Assembly (NCBI RefSeq): GCF_000526775.1
Contig: NZ_JAGS01000001.1
Location: 1,488,001-1,552,000, forward strand
Origin: Ruminococcus albus AD2013
Lineage (GTDB): Bacteria > Bacillota > Clostridia > Oscillospirales > Ruminococcaceae
DNA length: 64,000 bases
Reading direction: 5' to 3'
Shown here: one piece after another, positions 58,627 through 64,000 of the stretch
Layout: every line of letters begins with the position of its first letter
Position numbering within the stretch: the stretch's first letter is position 1
Position numbers and translations under genes: made by a program
Notes under the pieces: model-generated
Told to the model about the DNA's origin: nothing
The model's input: the letters and a program-made list of their open reading frames with translations, nothing else
Database searches by the model: none

Positions 58627-59297
58627 TCTTTTACCTCCAGGGTATATCCGACACCTCTGCTGGCTTTGATCTCGACATCGGCTCCTACAGATGCAAGCTT
58701 TTTCCTGATATAGGATATATAGACCCATACCACGCTTATCTCAGCCTCAGCATCAAAGCCCCATATCCTCTCCATAAGTTTTTCGGTGGAGATAAGTATA
58801 TTTCGGTTGAGCATCAGCATTTCCAGCACCTGGAATTCTTTATTGCCGAGTCTTGTCTCGCCGTTTTCGGTGGAGATCACGAATCTTTCCCTGTCAAGTG
58901 TAACATTGCCTACTTTAAGCAAATTAGGTGAGAATTCAGTCTTTCGCCTTGTCATGGCTCTTATTCTCGCCAGGAGCTCACCCATAGCGAACGGCTTAGT
59001 GAGATAGTCATCCGCACCTGAATCCAATCCCGTTATCCTGTCTTCTACCTGAGATTTTGCAGTAAGAAGCAGCACAGGGGTCTGTATACCCTTTTCACGG
59101 ATACGTCTGAGAACTGTGACACCATCCAAGCCGGGCATCATGATGTCAAGTATCACGCCGTCATATTCGGCGCCAATGATATAATCATAAGCGTCATTTC
59201 CGTTATATACCGCATCGACAGAATAGTTATTGTGTTTAAGGACTGCAACGAGAGCGTTGGACAGTTCCTTTTCATCTTCGGCCAGTAGCAATCTCAT
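58623..59297 (-). CDS. OmpR/PhoB family response regulator
   Basis: 224 residues. Receiver domain with acidic pocket (LLLAEDEKELS), phospho-acceptor Asp in GVILDIMMPGLDG and the switch Lys in DYLTKPFAMGEL. C-terminal winged helix (RFVISTENGETRLGNKEFQVLEMLM, VVWVYISYIRKKLA). ATG 59297 has AAGGAG upstream. Its nearest plausible target is the VTC operon promoter, whose 11-bp direct repeats fit this family. Confidence 0.93.
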   Translation of the reverse strand: MRLLLAEDEKELSNALVAVLKHNNYSVDAVYNGNDAYDYIIGAEYDGVILDIMMPGLDGVTVLRRIREKGIQTPVLLLTAKSQVEDRITGLDSGADDYLTKPFAMGELLARIRAMTRRKTEFSPNLLKVGNVTLDRERFVISTENGETRLGNKEFQVLEMLMLNRNILISTEKLMERIWGFDAEAEISVVWVYISYIRKKLASVGADVEIKASRGVGYTLEVKE

Positions 59298-59377
59298 GGA
59301 TATCAGCTCCTTTGCATAGTTTTTTATTATTTTAATCTTACCATGCAATGCTTAATTTTAATTTAAATTTTTAAATC

Positions 59378-59406
59378 ATTATACCACATCTCACCCCATT
59401 TTGCAA
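59378..59406 (-). promoter_or_regulatory. Promoter of the two-component operon
   Basis: Minus strand TTGCAA (59406-59401), 17-nt spacer, TATAAT (59383-59378). The remaining bases up to 59587 show no gene I would support. Confidence 0.7.
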
Positions 59407-59586
59407 GCTGTTTTGTAAATCTTTTGTACTTATTCAGCCGTTTGTACAAAAGAATGCCGCGTTTGACACTTTTTATGATAACATCAAAAATTGCTAAAAT
59501 CAAGACCGATATTGCGAAAATACGCCATTTTTCTGACAGTTTTTGCTTAACAGGATGAAATAATAACAAAATTTCGTAATATACTA

Positions 59587-59615
59587 TTGACGAATCCTAA
59601 TTAATATGGTACAAT
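59587..59615 (+). promoter_or_regulatory. Promoter of the GH44 gene
   Basis: TTGACG (59587-59592), 17-nt spacer, TACAAT (59610-59615). Confidence 0.75.
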
Positions 59616-59687
59616 ATAGCTAATAATATAACTATATTATATGCTGTGTTCCTCAGCGGATCAGCATTCTCATATTCGGAGGAACCA

Positions 59688-61499
59688 ATGGGAAAACTCA
59701 AAAGAGCTGCTGCAATGACGGCAGCCGCAGCTATACTCAGCATATGCACAATGGGTGCGGGTGCTGAGGGCGGATCGGTGGATATAGTCGTTGATCTTTC
59801 AAAAGAGAGCAAAACGATATCGCCGTACATCTTCGGTGTGAACGAAGAACTTATGGGCACATCGGTTATGCCTACCGCGATACGTGCGGGAGGCAACAGA
59901 TCTTCTGCCTACAACTGGGAGACCAATGCTTCAAATGCAGGTTCGGACAAGGAGCATTTTTCGGATAATTATTTTCCGCAGATAATGGATAAGGAACTTG
60001 CAGATGTTCCCGGCGCCATGTCGATAAATCTCAGCAGAAAATGCAAGGAGAAGAACAGCGCCTATCCAATGACAACTCTACAGCTTGCAGGCTATGTTTC
60101 GGCTGATATGAACGGAGCGGTTTCCGAAGGTGAGAAAGCACCGTCGGACAGGTGGAACAAGGTGGAGATCACCAAGGGAAAAGAATTTGCTGACAGCCCC
60201 GATCTTACGGACGGGACTGTATATATGGATGAATATGTAAACTATCTGGTAAAGACTCTGGGTTCCGCCAAAAACGGCGGTATACGAGGGTATTCGATGG
60301 ATAACGAACCTTCCCTGTGGCATATGACCCATGCGCGTATGCATCCCGAACAATGCACCTGTGCGGAGATAGTTGAGAAGAACACGGCTATGGCCAAGGC
60401 TGTCAAGGAGATAGACCCTGATGCAGAGGTCTTCGGACCTGCGCTTTTCGGATACAGCGCTTTCGATACTTTCTCTTCTGCAAAGGACTGGAAGAATATC
60501 AAGGCTGAAAGAAACGATTACCGCTGGTTCGTAGACTACTACCTTGACCAAATGAAGAAGGCCGAGGACGAAACAGGCACACGCCTGCTGGATGCGCTGG
60601 ATGTTCATTACTATACCGAAGCTAAAGGTCCCTGCGGCGAACGTTCATGCAAGCATTATAATGACGAAGGCTGCGTTCAGGCCAGATTCGATTCGGTGAG
60701 AAGCCTGTGGGACGACACCTACAAAGAGGATAGCTGGATAACCGATACGGGCGGGACTTTCCTGCCGCTGCTGCCTAATCTGAAGCAGTCGATCGACCAA
60801 TACTATCCAGGAACGAAGATAGCCATAACCGAATATGATTTCGGCGGAAGCTACGATATCTGCGGAGCGATAGCCGAAACAGACGCACTGGGCGCATTTA
60901 TGGAGAACGATGTTTATCTCGCAACGCTTTTCGCTATGGAAGCTGATTATCAGTGTGCGGCGATAAACCTGTTTACTGATTTTGATGATAACGGCGGTCA
61001 CTTCGGTGATACGCTGAGACATACCGAATCAAGCGATTTTGAAAGATCGTCGGCTTACGCTTCCACCTTCGGAGATAACAGCGATGTTGTCACACTGGTG
61101 GTAACAAACAAGTCCTTCAAGGACAAAACTACGGCGAATATCAAGATCAAGGGCGGAGAATACAGCTATGTGCATCTGTACGGACTGAATAATATCGCAC
61201 CCCAGGTATTCAACATGAAAGATAACACCGAGAATAAGTCAGTTCAGGTGATGGATAACACCATAACATATGAGATGGAACCCGAGACCGTATCTTTGCT
61301 TCTGATAGCAAAGGATAAGGACTGCATTCCCGATTTTTCTGCGGGGATATCCGATAAAACGGAAAACTCCGATGCAGAAAAGAAAGGAAAAAAAGCTTCT
61401 AAAAATAACAAAGGCGTGATAGCCGCTGTTATAGGTGCTGCCGCGTTATGCGGTGCAGGCTTCGGGGTATTCCGTGCAAAGAAAAAGAATAAAACTTGA
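59688..61499 (+). CDS. Glycoside hydrolase family 44 endoglucanase/xyloglucanase, membrane-anchored
   Basis: 603 residues. Signal peptide (MGKLKRAAAMTAAAAILSI...AGA), then the GH44 TIM barrel: ISPYIFGVNEEL, RAGGNRSSAYNWETN, the acid/base Glu in GYSMDNEPSLW, LDVHYYTEA, and the nucleophile Glu in IAITEYDFGG. A beta-sandwich follows, then instead of a dockerin or binding module a C-terminal membrane segment (GVIAAVIGAAALCGAGFGVF) with a basic tail. GH44 enzymes cut beta-1,4-glucans and xyloglucan. ATG 59688 has GGAGG upstream. Anchoring suggests action at the cell surface. Confidence 0.93.
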   Translation: MGKLKRAAAMTAAAAILSICTMGAGAEGGSVDIVVDLSKESKTISPYIFGVNEELMGTSVMPTAIRAGGNRSSAYNWETNASNAGSDKEHFSDNYFPQIMDKELADVPGAMSINLSRKCKEKNSAYPMTTLQLAGYVSADMNGAVSEGEKAPSDRWNKVEITKGKEFADSPDLTDGTVYMDEYVNYLVKTLGSAKNGGIRGYSMDNEPSLWHMTHARMHPEQCTCAEIVEKNTAMAKAVKEIDPDAEVFGPALFGYSAFDTFSSAKDWKNIKAERNDYRWFVDYYLDQMKKAEDETGTRLLDALDVHYYTEAKGPCGERSCKHYNDEGCVQARFDSVRSLWDDTYKEDSWITDTGGTFLPLLPNLKQSIDQYYPGTKIAITEYDFGGSYDICGAIAETDALGAFMENDVYLATLFAMEADYQCAAINLFTDFDDNGGHFGDTLRHTESSDFERSSAYASTFGDNSDVVTLVVTNKSFKDKTTANIKIKGGEYSYVHLYGLNNIAPQVFNMKDNTENKSVQVMDNTITYEMEPETVSLLLIAKDKDCIPDFSAGISDKTENSDAEKKGKKASKNNKGVIAAVIGAAALCGAGFGVFRAKKKNKT

Positions 61500-61727
61500 C
61501 CGCAAATAATTTTTGCGCCGAAAGGAGTGATGTACGGCACAAGTTAACTAAAATGCCGAAAGGAGTTGAGAAATAAGGAGTAATTGGAGAACATGACCGA
61601 GGGTTATGTTAGATTTTCGATATTTAAGTGATATTTTTTATATAAAAAAGTCAATTTTTAAGTTATAATTGAGTCAACCTAAGGGCAGCGAATGCCCTTG
61701 CAATATAGTTTAACGGAGGAATTAAAC
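61500..61727 (+). other. Leader region of the anchored secreted protein
   Basis: Contains a direct repeat GCCGAAAGGAGT at 61517 and 61555, a possible -10 TATAAT (61664-61669) without a good -35, and a 7-bp hairpin AAGGGCA/TGCCCTT (61681-61699) before the ribosome binding site. A 12-codon frame with GGAG upstream (61594-61632) is probably chance. Confidence 0.45.
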
Positions 61728-62624
61728 ATGAAGGCAAAAAGAATTTTTGCGGGTCTTTCCGCAACAGTGATCGCAGCAACACTTGCAATGACAGCATCAG
61801 CTACAAAGCTGACAGATAAGGTATATCCTAGCGAGACAAATGCTGATATCAATGACGCATACTATGGCATCGGAGCTATGGGGTTTTTCATGAACAATGA
61901 CGGTAAATGGTCCTGGAACCAGAGCGACTGGTTCGGTATCGATGCAGAGGGTAAGATCTCTGTTGAATACAAGATCAGCCCTATCCTTGCTGACAAGACA
62001 ATGTCCGACAAGGGCTCTCTGGGTGAGATGGGCGTTATGGTATGCAACGTTGATAAGGCTCTTGAAAAGGCAGGTCTTGACGATGCAAGCTATCCTATCG
62101 AGCTGACTGTTACAGACGCTAAATTCGTAGCTGAAGACGGCACTGAGACTGTATTCAATGATATGCTCAACGTAACAGAGATGCAGCGTGACGCTGAAGG
62201 CGATATCAGATTCCACATTCGTCCTGTTGACAAGGTAAACGAGGATACAGGTGATGTTGAAGTCGCTGCTACTCCCGAGACTGCAGGCTGGGAAGAGGAA
62301 GGCGCTTTCAACGGCGGTACACTGTACTTCACTATCGACTTCGGTGCACCTAAGGCAGAAGGCGGCGAGAGCACTGCCGAGTCCAAGACTGAGAGCAAGA
62401 CTGAGTCCAAGACAGAGAGCACTGCTGACTCAAAGACTGATTCCAAGGCTGACAGCAAGGCTAACAATAATAACAAGAACGGCACAGGCACAGGAGCTAC
62501 TTCTTCTGCAGCTTCCGACGCTACTGACAACACAAATTCCAACACCGGTGCAGCTACAGGTGCAGTACTTGGTCTGATGGCAGTTGCAGCAGCAGGCGCT
62601 ATCGTTGCTAAGAAGAAGCACTGA
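61728..62624 (+). CDS. Secreted, C-terminally anchored protein of unknown function
   Basis: 298 residues. Signal peptide MKAKRIFAGLSATVIAATLAM...ASA. A beta-rich domain of about 190 residues (YGIGAMGFFMNNDGKWSWNQ, GGTLYFTIDFG) that I cannot assign; aromatic and Asp residues suggest carbohydrate binding. A Thr/Ser/Lys linker with imperfect TESK/DSKA repeats follows, then NTGAATGAVLGLMAVAAAGAIVA with tail KKKH. The architecture matches the C-terminus of the GH44 protein before it. ATG 61728 has GGAGG upstream. Confidence 0.8.
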   Translation: MKAKRIFAGLSATVIAATLAMTASATKLTDKVYPSETNADINDAYYGIGAMGFFMNNDGKWSWNQSDWFGIDAEGKISVEYKISPILADKTMSDKGSLGEMGVMVCNVDKALEKAGLDDASYPIELTVTDAKFVAEDGTETVFNDMLNVTEMQRDAEGDIRFHIRPVDKVNEDTGDVEVAATPETAGWEEEGAFNGGTLYFTIDFGAPKAEGGESTAESKTESKTESKTESTADSKTDSKADSKANNNNKNGTGTGATSSAASDATDNTNSNTGAATGAVLGLMAVAAAGAIVAKKKH

Positions 62625-62662
62625 TAACCGATGACCATAGGGTCAACACGGAGGGATATAAT

Positions 62663-64000
62663 ATGAGAAAAATTAAGCTTACAGCAGCAGCACTTCTTGC
62701 ACTGGCACTTTCAATCGGTATGGCAGCCTGCAGTTCAGGCAGCAGCGACGATTCAGACAAAAAGAGCGGCGACGCATCCTCTATGCCTGAAAAGAAGCTC
62801 GAAGAGAGCCAGCAAGACATTGTAACAAGACTTGCCGGTGAAATGGAAGATAAAGAGCTCGCAAACAACGAGATAGTTTGGTTCTCTTTCTACGATATCA
62901 ATCCTACAGCTTCGGCTGACAAGGATATCGGCGTTGATCTGGCACTGTTCCAGACAAAATACAACGGTAAGATAATTTACAGACAGACTACTTGGGAAAC
63001 TAAGTTCGATGACCTTGCTAACGCAATTCTGTCAGGTGATTCTCCTGACTTTATAGGTGCAGATGATATGGACGTTTTCCCCAAGGGTGCAATCAAGAGC
63101 ATGATCGAGCCAATGGATGATTATGTTGACTTTGACAGCGAGCTGTGGAGCCCTATGAAATCTGCTAATGACCAGTTCATGTACAAGGGCGGTCACTATG
63201 TCGCAGTTTCACGTGTTGACCCCAGTTATATCTGGATCTATAATAAAAATGTAATGGAGGAAAATGGCTTTGAAGATCCCGCTGAGCTTTATTACAACGG
63301 CGAGTGGAATTGGGACAAGCTTTCAGAGATGTGCATTGAGTTCACCGACGAAGAAGCTGATAAATGGGCTATGGACGGCTGGTACTACGAAAATGCACTG
63401 ACTGAATCCTCTGGTAAGCCTCTGGTAGGCATGGAGGACGGCAAGATCGTAAACAACATCAATACTCCCGAGCTTGCAAAAGCTCAGAATATGATGTACG
63501 AGCTCCAGAAGAATAACGTCGTTTATCCCAAGCATCTGCATGAGTGGAAGGTAAGAGGCGACGTATTCGGTACAGGTATCGCTTCCGGCGAGACACTGTT
63601 CTATCCCATCGGTCTTTGGGCAATAGAGGACGCACCCAGCACTACAGCTCCCTACGGCGATCTGTCCGCAGGTGAAGTAATGTTCGTGCCCGTTCCCTGC
63701 GCTAAGGATTCTGACAATATGTATGTTCCCTCAAGAGTTCACGGCTTCTGCATCGCAAAGGGTGCTAAGAATCCCGAGGGAGTTGCTGCTTGGCTCGACT
63801 GCACAAGATATGCAGAGATCGACGAGGCAGCTCACCAGATCACTCTTGACCAGTATAAAAACGACTATGGCTGGACCGACGAAATGCTTGAAATGCGTGA
63901 CGAGATCTATGCAAGAGCTGCAGAGCATCCTGTATTTGAGTTCGCACAGGGCGTTTCCAGCGATCTTTCAAATCTGACCGATAGTATAATCAAGAATTCT
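62663..64000 (+). CDS. Extracellular solute-binding lipoprotein, 3' end outside the window
   Basis: At least 446 residues. Begins MRKIKLTAAALLALALSI and reaches the lipobox GMAACSS. The following sequence (KYNGKIIYRQTTWETKFDDLANAIL, GDSPDFIGADDMDVFPKG, ELYYNGEWNWDKLSEMC) has the pattern of family 1 sugar-binding proteins of ABC importers. It probably delivers oligosaccharides; the permease genes, if present, lie beyond the right edge. CGGAGGGA precedes ATG 62663. No terminator separates it clearly from the anchored protein gene, 38 bases upstream. Confidence 0.88.
   Translation, partial: MRKIKLTAAALLALALSIGMAACSSGSSDDSDKKSGDASSMPEKKLEESQQDIVTRLAGEMEDKELANNEIVWFSFYDINPTASADKDIGVDLALFQTKYNGKIIYRQTTWETKFDDLANAILSGDSPDFIGADDMDVFPKGAIKSMIEPMDDYVDFDSELWSPMKSANDQFMYKGGHYVAVSRVDPSYIWIYNKNVMEENGFEDPAELYYNGEWNWDKLSEMCIEFTDEEADKWAMDGWYYENALTESSGKPLVGMEDGKIVNNINTPELAKAQNMMYELQKNNVVYPKHLHEWKVRGDVFGTGIASGETLFYPIGLWAIEDAPSTTAPYGDLSAGEVMFVPVPCAKDSDNMYVPSRVHGFCIAKGAKNPEGVAAWLDCTRYAEIDEAAHQITLDQYKNDYGWTDEMLEMRDEIYARAAEHPVFEFAQGVSSDLSNLTDSIIKNS

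Noticed and set aside
59363..59569. 68-codon minus-strand frame upstream of the response regulator
   Set aside because: It covers a good promoter for the two-component operon and lacks a ribosome binding site.
61594..61632. 12-codon leader peptide upstream of the anchored secreted protein
   Set aside because: Only a GGAG and ATG support it; composition is uninformative and it ends before the likely -10 box of the next gene.

Overview
The window looks like chromosomal DNA of a fibre-degrading Ruminococcus-type member of the Oscillospiraceae (Firmicutes, Clostridia). The indications are moderate GC content with strong AAGGAGG ribosome binding sites, sigma-A promoters with almost invariable 17-nt spacing, a type III glutamine synthetase, a glutamate synthase split into five genes, a GH44 glycanase, a Cthe_2159-type carbohydrate-binding protein, and the Firmicutes order dgt-dnaG-rpoD. 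The species is inferred, not proven. Layout: 1-8.9 kb is a nitrogen-assimilation block. glnN (type III glutamine synthetase) and an asparagine synthetase run leftward and a five-gene glutamate synthase operon runs rightward. The shared intergenic region carries three promoters, each followed by an attenuator-like leader whose first hairpin has a hexaloop with A at position 1 and G at position 4, the signature of RNAs bound by ANTAR antiterminators. 9-16.3 kb is accessory: a DUF6688-type membrane protein, an internally deleted insertion sequence with intact ends and a 4-bp target duplication, an ECF sigma factor with a PASTA-domain membrane partner, a lipoprotein, and a NifX-like/C_GCAxxG redox pair now downstream of a fragment of the same insertion sequence. 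16.4-22.8 kb has a secreted transglutaminase-like protein and a MarR-regulated ABC transporter. 22.9-32.8 kb is a five-gene operon matching the E. coli yehL-yehM-yehP-yehQ-yehI set (MoxR AAA+ ATPase, DUF5682, VWA, SWIM and DUF4132 proteins). Its function is unknown and it is the best candidate for an undescribed system. 32.8-42.7 kb is rich in mobile DNA: a TnpB-only IS605-family element with a probable omega RNA, three proline tRNA genes, an asparagine-synthetase-like protein without its glutaminase cysteine, and a complete IS607 element that separates an AraC-type regulator from its own promoter and ribosome binding site. 42.9-45.3 kb holds about five tandem 97-bp repeats, each with a plausible ECF-sigma promoter, directly upstream of a second ECF sigma/anti-sigma pair. 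45.4-53.5 kb is mainly housekeeping (degenerate GH25 protein, Rrf2 regulator, rpoD, dnaG, dgt, yigZ, rpmE, HD-GYP). 53.5-64 kb concerns the cell surface and polysaccharides: a two-component system next to a VTC-domain/DUF4956/carbohydrate-binding operon with OmpR-type direct repeats in its promoter, a membrane-anchored GH44 enzyme, a second anchored secreted protein, and the start of a sugar-type solute-binding lipoprotein. How the parts fit together: the first block converts ammonium to glutamine, glutamate and asparagine and appears to be controlled by transcription attenuation. The last block deals with extracellular carbohydrate. Two sigma/anti-sigma pairs and one two-component system suggest envelope sensing.
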